A stretch of DNA of 17,959 nucleotides from Lysinibacillus sp. (GTDB lineage: Bacteria; Bacillota; Bacilli; Bacillales_A; Planococcaceae): NCBI GenBank assembly GCA_012735355.1, contig JAAYHP010000028.1:1-17959 (forward strand). The letters are read 5' to 3'. Below the pieces are notes generated by a model that searched no databases, was not told the origin of the DNA, and saw only the letters and a list, made by a program, of their open reading frames with translations. Below, in pieces: positions 1 to 9,320 of this stretch. Positions within the stretch are counted from its first letter, which is position 1, and each line of letters begins with the position of its first letter. The translations under genes and the position numbers were made by a program.

Positions 1-1040
1 GTTTGGGCTTGAATTAAAGCATTTTGACCTGTCGTCGCATCAAGGGCAAGCAACACTTCATGTGGAGCATTTGGAATTTCACGAGAAATCACACGATGCA
101 CTTTTTCCAACTCTTTCATTAAGTTCACCTTATTTTGTAGGCGGCCTGCTGTGTCACAAATTAACACATCCACACCGCGTTTTTTCGCCGCATTAATCGC
201 ATCGAAAATCACCGCCGCTGGATCTGAACCTTCCGATTGTTTTACTACTTCACAACCAACTCTATCTCCCCATACTTGAAGTTGCTCAATGGCTCCGGCA
301 CGGAACGTATCGCCTGCAGCAAGCATGACCGTTTTTCCTTGATTTTTTAGGCGGTTTGCCAGTTTCCCAATCGTTGTTGTTTTCCCAACACCGTTTACAC
401 CTACGAATAGTATAACCGTCAATTCACCTTTTGGTTGGATGTTAAGTTCGGCAATATTTTCTTCTCCTTTTTCGTATATTTCAACTAATTTTTCACAAAT
501 GATTTCTTGAATGCCTTCAGTATCTTTAATATTTTTCCGTTGCACTTCAAAACGCAGTTCATCCATTAATTCCATGACTGTTTCAAAGCCAACATCCGCT
601 TGTAACAATACTTCTTCCAGCTCTTCAAAGAAATCTTCGTCCACTTTGCGATAGCGGGCAATTAAGTCGTTTACTTTTGAAGTAAAGGTATCTCGAGTCT
701 TAGCTAGACCTGCTTTAAATTTTTGAGTAATTGACCATGCGGAAGGTTTCTTTTCTTCCTCTTTTTGTTCTTCTTTCTCGACTTCTATCTCATGACTTTC
801 CTCAACTTCTTCTACGGATTCCTCCACTTTTTCAACAGATTCCTTTACCTCTTCAATTTCGTCTACCTTAACTTCAGCATCAGATTCTGTTACAACTTCA
901 TTTACGGTATCTACAGCTACATTTTCTGTATGTTCAACTTCTTCTAAAGCCTCTTCTTTCGTTTCATCCACCGTTTCTTGCTGCAACTTTTCTTCTGATT
1001 TTCCACTTAACTTTTCCTTCAATCGTTTAAAAAAGCTCAT
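1..1040 (-). CDS. ftsY: FtsY, signal recognition particle receptor GTPase (3' end cut by window edge)
   Basis: FtsY is the membrane-associated SRP receptor. It pairs with Ffh and hands ribosome-nascent chain complexes to the Sec translocon. The 346 visible residues begin MSFFKRLKEK, close to B. subtilis FtsY. Residues about 16-98 form a Glu/Val-rich acidic linker that B. subtilis FtsY lacks and that resembles the acidic A domain of longer FtsY proteins. The N domain follows (about 102-200), then the G domain with P-loop GVNGVGKTTT (214-223), GDTFRAGAIEQ (243-253), DTAGR (296-300) and LDATTGQNA (333-341). The TKLDG motif and the C-terminus lie beyond base 1. Two tandem ATGs exist (1043 and 1040). 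I chose 1040 because it matches the family N-terminus and sits 9 nt after AGGAG; the first ATG overlaps the smc stop as TAATG. It is the last visible gene of rnc-smc-ftsY. Confidence 0.97.
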   Translation of the reverse strand, partial: MSFFKRLKEKLSGKSEEKLQQETVDETKEEALEEVEHTENVAVDTVNEVVTESDAEVKVDEIEEVKESVEKVEESVEEVEESHEIEVEKEEQKEEEKKPSAWSITQKFKAGLAKTRDTFTSKVNDLIARYRKVDEDFFEELEEVLLQADVGFETVMELMDELRFEVQRKNIKDTEGIQEIICEKLVEIYEKGEENIAELNIQPKGELTVILFVGVNGVGKTTTIGKLANRLKNQGKTVMLAAGDTFRAGAIEQLQVWGDRVGCEVVKQSEGSDPAAVIFDAINAAKKRGVDVLICDTAGRLQNKVNLMKELEKVHRVISREIPNAPHEVLLALDATTGQNALIQAQ

Positions 1041-1042
1041 CA

Positions 1043-2332
1043 TTAATCGCTCCTTTGTCCTACAAGTACTGCTTCTTCTTCTAATTTTACCGACACAAGT
1101 TTCGACACACCTGACTCTTGCATCGTAATACCATATAACACATCGGCACCTTCCATCGTTCCTTTTCGATGGGTAATGACAATAAACTGAGTATCGCTGC
1201 TTAATTTTCTTAAATAAGCGCTATATCTTTCAACGTTTGCTTCATCTAACGCGGCTTCTACTTCGTCTAAAATAACGAAAGGTACTGGTCGTGTATTTAA
1301 AATCGCAAACAATAAGGCGATAGCCGTTAAAGCTCGTTCACCACCAGAAAGTAGACTTAAGCTTTGCAATTTTTTCCCTGGAGGTTGGGCAACAATTTCA
1401 ATCCCTGTTTCGAGTAAATTATCCGGTTCTAGCAAAATTAAATCGGCATGACCACCACCAAATAGTTCACGGAACACTTCTCGGAATTGTTGTTGAATCA
1501 TGTCAAAGGACTCTTTAAAACGAGTGGACATTTCTTCATCCATTTCTTTAATCGTTTCATTTAACGTATCATGGGCTTCCACTAAGTCGTTCCTTTGCTC
1601 CGTTAAAAATGTATGACGTTCTAATACCCGTTCATACTCTTCAATGGCAGTTAAGTTCACCGGTCCTAGTTCTTCAATGGATTGTTTTAGAAGTTTCACT
1701 TTTTTACGAATTTCTTCTACATCCTCTAGTTCAATGGCAACTTCCACCGCTTCTTCACAATCCATTTCGTATTCTTCCAGTAAAACCGTATTTAACCGAT
1801 TCATCTCAAATTCGATTCGGCTCTTTTTTACATCCATAGAACGCAATTGTTCTAAAAATCCTTTATGAATTCTTTGCAATTCTTTTAATCGTTCATCGAA
1901 CTCGGAAAGTTGCTGTTGATATTCAGCACGTTTCAATCGATTTTCTTGGATCGTTAAAGTATAGTTTTCTCGTTTTTCTATCCATTGATGAACAGCTTGC
2001 TCAATTTCTTCTTCCGTCAAATTATTTTCTTCATCGTTTTGAATCCATTCGATTTCTTTTGTAATAGATTCAATTTGCTCTAAAACTTTCGAACGTTTTA
2101 ACGCAATATCGGCAGTTTGAATTTGAAGTTGGTTCAATTGTTCCTGCATTACTGCCAGTGCAGAACGTTTCTCTGCAGACTGTTCACGAAGTAAGTCCTT
2201 TTCCGTTTCGCTTCGAATCTTCAATTGGGACAATTGATCTACCTTGTCATTGACAATTTGTAAATCATTTTTAAGTTGTACAAGGCGCTCTTCAGCTTGT
2301 CTCTTTTGTTCTAGGAGAGATTCTCTTCTTGA
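1043..2332 (-). pseudogene. smc: SMC C-terminal part, downstream of an in-frame amber codon
   Basis: This is the distal part of the SMC condensin subunit. It continues in the same reading frame as the upstream part after the TAG at 2335-2333. It carries the rest of the returning coiled coil and the C-terminal ATPase head: ABC signature LLSGGERALTA, Walker B VILDEVEAALDEAN, and the H-loop region VITHRKGTME. The longest stretch with a possible start codon begins at TTG 2233 and gives 396 residues. An AAGG lies 8 nt before that TTG, a weak and probably accidental ribosome site. Joined to the upstream part across the stop, the gene has 1190 codons, the normal size (B. subtilis SMC is 1186 aa), so nothing is deleted. 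Without readthrough this part would be expressed poorly or not at all. The stop TAA overlaps the first ATG of ftsY. Confidence 0.85.
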
Positions 2333-4615
2333 CTATGCAGAAAATTTTTCTGATGAAGTTAGGCTAACTGTACTTTGCAAGTTTTTCTCTTCTAATTCCA
2401 ACTCAACAAATTTCGTCTGAAGCTCCATTTCTTTTTTGCGCAACTCTTCGCTTTGTAACTTTAACGTTTCCACTTGATTACGCAAGTTCGTTAAATCTTC
2501 TTTTTCCTTTCTAACGGCCTTTTCCGCCTGTAAAATGGAATTTTCGATGTGAGATAAATTTGCTGTTAATTGTTCCAACTCAGCTCTTTTAGTAAATAAA
2601 GAGTTTTGCTGTTTTGTCGATCCTCCTGTAAGTGAACCACCGGCATTAACAATGTCTCCATCTAATGTAACAACCCGATATTTATAGCCGCAAAGTCTCG
2701 CAATCTGGCTTGCTCCTTCAAGGCTGGATGCGACAAGGACATTGCCGAGCAAATATTCTACAATTCCCCGATGCTGTTCATCAAAATCTACTAATTCATA
2801 AGCAAAACGAATAAAGTCTGGATGATTGATTGCTTGTCCTATTTGAGATGCTAATAGTTTGCGAGATTTCATGACAGATTTCGGCAAGAATGTCGCTCTC
2901 CCAGCTCTCTTTGCTTTTAACCAACCAATCGCTTTTTGCGCATCTTGTTCTGTCGTTGTAACGATATGTTGAGTTGCTGCTCCTAAAGCGGTTTCAATCG
3001 CTTTTGAATACTTGCCTTCTACTTTCAACAGTTCAGCAACTGCCCCTTCAATGCCTTTCAACTCTCCACTTTCACGAGCGAGTAAAATTTCCTTTACCCC
3101 TTGATAGAAACCTGAAAAGTCCGATTGTAATTCCTCTAACGCTTCCTTTCTAGATTTCAATTGTTGGTGATGTTGGTAGGCTTGATACAACATTTGCTGC
3201 TTTTCATCAAAAGAAGAAGAAGTAATCTTCAATTGACGTTGCAATAAATCATGTTGCTCTATCAAATCTTTTAATTGTGCTCTAATATGCTCTAGCTGAA
3301 GTGCTAATTCACTTTTCTTCTTCGTAACGTCTTGTAATTTTTTTAACATTTCTTCCGAGCGGTCATTCATTCGCTCTTCCGTCTCTTCATGCTGAGCTAA
3401 TTGTTGTTCAATATGCTTTAACTCATTTTTTGTCGCAGCTTCTTCATTCAATAGATCAATATAAAGGTTTTTCGCTTCTTCAATCTGTTGCTCAATTTCA
3501 GTTACAGAGCTATTGATTGTCATGTCTAGCTGTTTAATTTCTGCCTTTAGCTTTTGGATTTCTTTTTTCTTAATTTCATACTGCTGTTTGTTTTCTTCTT
3601 CACTATTAGCAAGGGCAGCTTCTTCTTCCTTCGCTTCTTTCAGCGCAAGTTGCAATTGGTTTAACTGCTTTTCAGCATTGGAACGCTTTTCTTGCATTAG
3701 CGCTTTGCGCCCTTCCCACCGCTCCACTTCTGCACTTGCTTCCACTAGCTGTTCTTGAGCAACATCAATCAAGCTATCGATTTGATTCATTTTTTCACGA
3801 AGTTCATCCACTTTCGATTCTAACTTCGTAATTTCCAACGATTGTTGTTGTTCTTGCTTTTCTAAATTGTCATGTTCTTCCTTCACGACAATTAATTCAT
3901 CTTCGTGTTTTTTTAAATCATGGATGATCAAGGAAATTTCTGATTCCTTTAACTCCTCTGACATATGAAGATAGTCTTTCGCTACAGAGCTTTGAATTTT
4001 CAAAGGTTCTAAACGACTATCTAATTCATGTAATATATCTAAAACTCGATTTAAGTTATCATCGGTTTCTGCTAGTTTTTGTTCTGCTTTCTTTTTGCGC
4101 AGTTTATATTTTAAAATACCTGCTGCTTCTTCAAAAATCGTTCTCCGCTCATCCGGCCGGCTATTTAAAATTTCGTCCACTCGACCTTGAGAGATGATAG
4201 AAAAGGCTTCTTTTCCTATTCCAGAATCCATAAATAAATCAGTAATATCCTTCAGGCGACAATGTTGATTATTTAATAAATATTCGCTTTCTCCCGAACG
4301 ATAAACCCGTCTCGTGACGCTAATTTCCGTATAAGGAACACCGACTTCTTCATCTTCATTGTTCAAAATTAACGTTACTTCAGCAAAGTTTAAAGGTTTT
4401 CTAGAAGCACTTCCGGCAAAAATGACATCTTCCATTTTGGAACCGCGCAAACTTTTCGCCGACTGTTCCCCTAACACCCAACGAATGGCGTCCGTCACGT
4501 TACTTTTCCCGCTACCATTTGGTCCAACAACAGCAGTTACTCCAGGGACAAAATCGATACCGATACGATCTGCGAAAGATTTAAAGCCTACTACTTCAAG
4601 TCGTTTAAGGAACAT
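2333..4615 (-). CDS. smc: SMC chromosome partition ATPase, N-terminal part ended by a premature TAG
   Basis: SMC forms V-shaped dimers that, with ScpA and ScpB, compact and segregate the chromosome. This 760-residue part holds the N-terminal head with Walker A GPNGSGKS (31-38), the Q-loop region SIISQGRVDEIL (139-150) and the conserved FEEAAGILKYK. After it come a long Glu/Lys/Gln-rich coiled coil, the hinge (roughly 500-675, with the glycine-rich NAGGSLTGG near its end) and the first 80 or so residues of the returning coil. It then stops at TAG 2335-2333. The part lacks the ABC signature and Walker B, so alone it cannot form a complete ATPase head. The start ATG is 1 nt after the rnc stop, behind AAGGAGGAG, which indicates tight coupling to rnc. 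Identity is certain; whether the stop is real is not. Confidence 0.93.
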   Translation of the reverse strand: MFLKRLEVVGFKSFADRIGIDFVPGVTAVVGPNGSGKSNVTDAIRWVLGEQSAKSLRGSKMEDVIFAGSASRKPLNFAEVTLILNNEDEEVGVPYTEISVTRRVYRSGESEYLLNNQHCRLKDITDLFMDSGIGKEAFSIISQGRVDEILNSRPDERRTIFEEAAGILKYKLRKKKAEQKLAETDDNLNRVLDILHELDSRLEPLKIQSSVAKDYLHMSEELKESEISLIIHDLKKHEDELIVVKEEHDNLEKQEQQQSLEITKLESKVDELREKMNQIDSLIDVAQEQLVEASAEVERWEGRKALMQEKRSNAEKQLNQLQLALKEAKEEEAALANSEEENKQQYEIKKKEIQKLKAEIKQLDMTINSSVTEIEQQIEEAKNLYIDLLNEEAATKNELKHIEQQLAQHEETEERMNDRSEEMLKKLQDVTKKKSELALQLEHIRAQLKDLIEQHDLLQRQLKITSSSFDEKQQMLYQAYQHHQQLKSRKEALEELQSDFSGFYQGVKEILLARESGELKGIEGAVAELLKVEGKYSKAIETALGAATQHIVTTTEQDAQKAIGWLKAKRAGRATFLPKSVMKSRKLLASQIGQAINHPDFIRFAYELVDFDEQHRGIVEYLLGNVLVASSLEGASQIARLCGYKYRVVTLDGDIVNAGGSLTGGSTKQQNSLFTKRAELEQLTANLSHIENSILQAEKAVRKEKEDLTNLRNQVETLKLQSEELRKKEMELQTKFVELELEEKNLQSTVSLTSSEKFSA

Positions 4616-4616
4616 G

Positions 4617-5378
4617 TTACTCCTCCTTATGCAAGGACTGATTTAACGTCACCATCGCATTTTGAGCGGCTTGTTGTTCAGCCTCTTTCTTCGATTTTCC
4701 CCGACCAATACCTAATTCTTTACCATTCAGTAATACTCGGGATACAAACGTTCGGTTATGAGCAGGTCCTTTTTCATCGATAATTTCATAATTTAATACA
4801 CCCGTGTTTGATTGTTGAACCATTTCTTGCAATTGACTTTTAAAATCCATCACATGCGAAAAAGCACCGACTTCAACTTTAGGGAATACAACCCTTTGTA
4901 AAAATTGAACGACTGCCTCTAACCCTTGATCTAAATAAAGGGCACCGATAAAAGATTCAAACACATCTGCAAGCAGTGCGGGGCGTTCTCTCCCTCCAGT
5001 TAATTCCTCTCCCTTTCCAAGAAGAACGTACTTGCCGAAATTTAATTCATTGGCAAAGATTACGAGAGAAGGTTCACATACGATGGAAGCACGCAACTTT
5101 GTCAATTCTCCTTCACTCATATGCGGGTATCTTTCAAATAAATATTTAGATACAGATAGTTCAAGTACCGCGGCACCTAAAAACTCCAGTCGTTCATTAT
5201 CAACAAAAAGTTTTCTGCGATGCTCATTCACATAGGATGAATGGGTAAAAGCTTGATAAAGCAAATTTTTATTTTTGAAAAATATGTTTAATTCTTCTTC
5301 GAGCAGTTCAAACTGTTGTCTTACTTTTTCAGGAAACACTCCATTTTTTTGATGATTATTTTTTCTTTTTAACGCCAT
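4617..5378 (-). CDS. rnc: Ribonuclease III with an altered catalytic site (Asp to Ala)
   Basis: RNase III cleaves double-stranded RNA, including rRNA precursors, structured mRNAs and sense-antisense duplexes. The product is 253 residues (B. subtilis 249). It has an N-terminal endonuclease domain and a C-terminal dsRNA-binding domain (about 177-247, with [13 protein letters not shown]). The signature NERLEFLG (61-68) is intact, but the next residue, normally the metal-binding Asp (Asp45 in E. coli), is Ala69 (codon GCC at 5174-5172). The other acidic residues expected in the active site are present: Glu65, the MSEGE glutamate, Asp138 and Glu141 in [10 protein letters not shown]. The start is ATG 5378, 10 nt after GGAAGG; an upstream TTG (5384) is too close to that site. 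The gene is followed after 1 nt by smc. RNA binding is probably kept, while cleavage may be weakened or lost. Confidence 0.96.
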   Translation of the reverse strand: MALKRKNNHQKNGVFPEKVRQQFELLEEELNIFFKNKNLLYQAFTHSSYVNEHRRKLFVDNERLEFLGAAVLELSVSKYLFERYPHMSEGELTKLRASIVCEPSLVIFANELNFGKYVLLGKGEELTGGRERPALLADVFESFIGALYLDQGLEAVVQFLQRVVFPKVEVGAFSHVMDFKSQLQEMVQQSNTGVLNYEIIDEKGPAHNRTFVSRVLLNGKELGIGRGKSKKEAEQQAAQNAMVTLNQSLHKEE

Positions 5379-5426
5379 GAACAATCTGCCTTCCTATTCA
5401 ATTTTCACGTAAAGTATATTTCTTTT

Positions 5427-5486
5427 TATTCGAAGGAGTAAAGATACGAGGACAAAAAATTTATCCTAATATCTTTACATCGAATA
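5427..5486 (-). promoter_or_regulatory. Long imperfect hairpin in the rnc 5' leader
   Basis: The intergenic DNA holds nested inverted repeats. TATTCGA (5427-5433) pairs with TCGAATA (5480-5486), GTAAAGATA (5438-5446) with TATCTTTAC (5470-5478), and AGGA (5449-5452) with TCCT (5464-5467). That is 20 base pairs broken by a small asymmetric loop and a 2x2 internal loop, with an 11-nt apical loop. No T-tract follows on either strand, so it is not an intrinsic terminator. In rnc transcripts it would be a stable stem ending 48 nt before the start codon. By analogy with E. coli, where RNase III cleaves its own leader hairpin, it may be an autoregulatory site. The function is inferred; the structure is visible. 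Confidence 0.6.
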
Positions 5487-5500
5487 CTCAATTACTCTAT

Positions 5501-5506
5501 ATTATA
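5501..5506 (-). promoter_or_regulatory. Possible -10 element of an rnc promoter
   Basis: A perfect TATAAT lies on the minus strand just upstream of the rnc leader hairpin. Initiation here would start the RNA only a few bases before the stem. The hexamer 17 nt upstream (ATAAAC) is a poor -35, and no extended -10 is seen. The promoter is therefore uncertain, and rnc may also depend on readthrough from acpP. Confidence 0.3.
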
Positions 5507-5551
5507 ACCCAACTTAACGGTGAGTTTATTCATTTTAACATAGAGACAATG

Positions 5552-5598
5552 AAAAGAGGCACCCAACAACAACCTTTTGTGCGGGATGTGCCTCTTTT
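5552..5598 (-). terminator. Terminator after acpP
   Basis: An 11-bp perfect stem, AAAAGAGGCAC (5552-5562) against GTGCCTCTTTT (5588-5598), encloses a 25-nt loop just past the acpP stop. On the minus strand the 3' arm ends in TTTT followed by C, a short U-tract. The element is probably a moderate terminator with some readthrough into rnc-smc-ftsY. Confidence 0.7.
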
Positions 5599-5601
5599 TA
5601 A

Positions 5602-5838
5602 TTAGTTTAATTTACTTTCGATATACTTGATGGCATCGCCAACAGTTACGATTTTTTCTGCATCTTCATCAGAAATTTCCATATCGAATTCGTCTTCAAG
5701 TTCCATTACTAATTCAACAACGTCTAATGAATCTGCGCCTAAATCTTCACGGAAAGAAGCTTCTTCTTTAACTTCGCTTTCGTCAACGCCAAGACGGTCA
5801 ACGATTACTTTCGTTACGCGTTCTAATACTGTGCTCAT
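5602..5838 (-). CDS. acpP: Acyl carrier protein
   Basis: This small acidic carrier holds growing acyl chains on a 4'-phosphopantetheine arm during type II fatty acid synthesis. The 78-residue product has the canonical [10 protein letters not shown] motif with attachment Ser37 (typical length 77-80). The start is ATG 5838, set 8 nt after GGAGG. An upstream in-frame GTG at 5847 lies inside that ribosome-binding sequence and is rejected. The gene follows fabG after 102 nt, a gap that contains its own promoter. Separate transcription fits the high demand for ACP. Confidence 0.98.
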   Translation of the reverse strand: MSTVLERVTKVIVDRLGVDESEVKEEASFREDLGADSLDVVELVMELEDEFDMEISDEDAEKIVTVGDAIKYIESKLN

Positions 5839-5859
5839 GCAGGTCACCTCCCCTCAAAT

Positions 5860-5887
5860 AGTATACATAAAAGTTCTATCTGTTCAA
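5860..5887 (-). promoter_or_regulatory. SigA-type promoter of acpP
   Basis: TTGAAC (5887-5882) and TATACT (5865-5860) on the minus strand are separated by 16 nt. The predicted start of transcription is about 15-20 nt before the acpP start codon. The elements are close to consensus, and the intergenic position supports the call. Confidence 0.65.
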
Positions 5888-5940
5888 AGAGTCTTTCAAT
5901 AACTCAAAGTTAACAATTTTCAATGTTGTTATACTCCGGA

Positions 5941-7631
<1,691 letters not shown>

Positions 7632-7650
7632 TTGTCGTCTCCTTTTCTAC

Positions 7651-8646
7651 CTATTGTTCTTTCTGACTTTCTAATATCGCTTGTTTCATTACGTTCACAA
7701 CGTCAAATTCAACCATTTGTGAAGCTTGACGAATTGTATTGTAAATAGCTCTTCTATCCGATGAACCGTGGGCTTTCACGACAGGTGCTTGCAATCCGAA
7801 AAGCAATGCACCGCCATGTTCAGAATAATCAAGTTTTCCTTTTAAGCCTTTCAGTTCATTTTTCACGAGCATTGCACCAAGTTTTGTTTTTCCAGAAGTC
7901 ATAAACACTTCTTTAATCATTTTCATTAAAGCGCTAGCTGTACCTTCAATCGTTTTTAATACCATATTGCCAGTAAATCCATCGGTTACAACGACATCAC
8001 AAACGCCATCTAGTAAATCCCGAGCTTCTACGTTGCCGATGAAATTTAAGTCCGATTGTTGTAACTGCTCAAAGACCGCTTTCGTTAATTCATTCCCTTT
8101 ATTTTCTTCAGTTCCGATATTCAACAACCCGACTCGAGGATTTTCAATTCCTCGTACTTTTTTAGCATAAATATTTCCCATAATAGCATATTGGACGATG
8201 TTTTCAGGTTTCGCTTCTGCGTTGGCACCTAAGTCTAACATAAGAAAGCCTTTTCCATCGACTGTTGGCAATGTCGTAGCAAGAGCTGGTCTTAATACCC
8301 CTTCAATACGACCAACTTTAAATAATCCACCAGACATATAGGCCCCTGTATTTCCTGCTGAAATGCATGCATCTGCAATCCCTTCGCTAACCGCTTCCAA
8401 CATGCGGGCCATCGAAGAATCTTTTTTTCGACGAACGGAACGGACAGGGTCATCTTCTCCCGTTATCACTTCTTCGCAATGAATAATTTCTAAACGTTCA
8501 TGTTGGATTGCGTATTTTTCAAGCTCCTCTTTTTTACCGTATAGCTGTATTTCAATGTTTGGAAAATCTTTTAGCGCTTCATTTACGCCTTCTACGATTG
8601 CTTTAGGTGCATTGTCGCCACCCATCCCATCAATCGCTATTTTCAT
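7651..8646 (-). CDS. plsX: Phosphate acyltransferase PlsX
   Basis: PlsX converts acyl-ACP to acyl-phosphate, which PlsY then uses to acylate glycerol-3-phosphate. It is the entry to phospholipid synthesis and the point where FakA-made acyl-phosphate can join. The 331-residue protein starts [14 protein letters not shown] and shows the family blocks [41 protein letters not shown] and KAHGSSD. The start ATG 8646 lies 6 nt after AGGTG. The in-frame GTG 8655 sits inside that site and is rejected. The first 17 nt overlap the end of fapR, so the two genes are translationally linked. Confidence 0.97.
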   Translation of the reverse strand: MKIAIDGMGGDNAPKAIVEGVNEALKDFPNIEIQLYGKKEELEKYAIQHERLEIIHCEEVITGEDDPVRSVRRKKDSSMARMLEAVSEGIADACISAGNTGAYMSGGLFKVGRIEGVLRPALATTLPTVDGKGFLMLDLGANAEAKPENIVQYAIMGNIYAKKVRGIENPRVGLLNIGTEENKGNELTKAVFEQLQQSDLNFIGNVEARDLLDGVCDVVVTDGFTGNMVLKTIEGTASALMKMIKEVFMTSGKTKLGAMLVKNELKGLKGKLDYSEHGGALLFGLQAPVVKAHGSSDRRAIYNTIRQASQMVEFDVVNVMKQAILESQKEQ

Positions 8647-9226
8647 GTTGTTCACCTACACCTTTCGTGCGATACATTTCAAATTCGCCTTTAAAGACGA
8701 GTTTATTATTGACTGTCGACATCACGTCTATATTTGTTCGATTTTTTTCTTTATTTGTTTCTCGGACAATTGCTTTCGTAATTACCCGATCCCCTGCACG
8801 AACAGGTTTAACAAAGACAACATTCGCTCGTACCGTTAGCGCCAGTTCATCATCAATGACTGCCACCGCCAAGGAATTGGCTTGTGCAAATAAGTGATGG
8901 CCTCGAGCAATACCATTTCTTTGAAAGACGTGCTCTTCTTTTACGTCAAATATCGAGATGGCACGTTCATCTAGTTCGATATCGATTATTTCGCCAATGA
9001 CTTCGTTGATTGGTAAAGATTTTACTTCGTTTTCTAGGTTTCTTTCTGCAACGTCTTTTATTCTTTCTCTTAGTTCAGGAATTGATAGTTCCATTCGATC
9101 GAGGCGAATTGTTTGAACGCTCACACCGAATTGGGTAGCGAGTTGTTCATCCGTGACGAATGGATTTTCCTCAATCGTTTCTAAAAGTAGTTGTTGACGT
9201 TCTTTTTTTGATCGTTTGATCAACAT
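8630..9226 (-). CDS. fapR: FapR, malonyl-CoA-responsive repressor of lipid synthesis genes
   Basis: FapR represses fatty acid and phospholipid synthesis genes and is released from DNA by malonyl-CoA. The 198-residue product has an N-terminal helix-turn-helix (about 26-45, [12 protein letters not shown]), a linker helix ([15 protein letters not shown]) and a hot-dog effector domain containing [20 protein letters not shown], nearly identical to B. subtilis FapR. I chose ATG 9226, 4 nt after AGGTG. The next codon, TTG, would have better spacing. The longer frame starting at GTG 9253 would begin inside the operator and is rejected. The gene heads its own operon with plsX, fabD and fabG, and its promoter carries a FapR site, so autorepression is expected. 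Confidence 0.97.
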   Translation of the reverse strand: MLIKRSKKERQQLLLETIEENPFVTDEQLATQFGVSVQTIRLDRMELSIPELRERIKDVAERNLENEVKSLPINEVIGEIIDIELDERAISIFDVKEEHVFQRNGIARGHHLFAQANSLAVAVIDDELALTVRANVVFVKPVRAGDRVITKAIVRETNKEKNRTNIDVMSTVNNKLVFKGEFEMYRTKGVGEQHENSD

Positions 9227-9246
9227 TCGCCACCTGCTTTCTATTT

Positions 9247-9263
9247 TTAGCACTTGGTACTAA
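9247..9263 (-). promoter_or_regulatory. FapR operator in the fapR promoter
   Basis: The 17-bp near-palindrome TTAGCACTTGGTACTAA (plus-strand reading) has half-sites TTAGcAC and GTaCTAA. It fits the known FapR box built on TTAGTAC and its complement. It starts 4 nt downstream of the -10 and covers the predicted transcription start, so bound FapR would block initiation. The same placement is known at the B. subtilis fapR promoter. Confidence 0.85.
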
Positions 9264-9267
9264 TACC

Positions 9268-9296
9268 AGTATACATTTCCATAAAAAAGAACGCAA
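9268..9296 (-). promoter_or_regulatory. SigA-type promoter of fapR-plsX-fabD-fabG
   Basis: TTGCGT (9296-9291) and TATACT (9273-9268) on the minus strand are separated by exactly 17 nt. The -35 lies within the 3' arm of the recG terminator stem, so terminator and promoter share DNA. The FapR operator follows directly. Confidence 0.75.
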
Positions 9297-9317
9297 CAAC
9301 GAATTGTTACGCTCTTT
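9283..9317 (-). terminator. Intrinsic terminator of recG
   Basis: A 14-bp stem pairs 9304-9317 with 9286-9299, with only two G-U pairs. It is closed by a TTCG tetraloop (9303-9300 on the minus strand) and followed by a run of six T. It begins 3 nt past the recG stop and should separate the sdaAB-sdaAA-recG unit from the fapR operon. Confidence 0.9.
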
Positions 9318-9320
9318 ATA

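Noticed and set aside
765..947. Plus-strand open frame of 60 codons rich in Phe
   Set aside because: It is the complement of the acidic Glu-rich linker of ftsY and has no ribosome site or family likeness.
2234..2335. Frameshift as the cause of the smc interruption
   Set aside because: The sequences before and after the TAG are in the same frame and both look like SMC coiled coil; the other two frames close quickly.
5427..5486. Leader hairpin of rnc as an intrinsic terminator
   Set aside because: No T-run follows the stem on either strand, and the acpP terminator is already present at 5552-5598.
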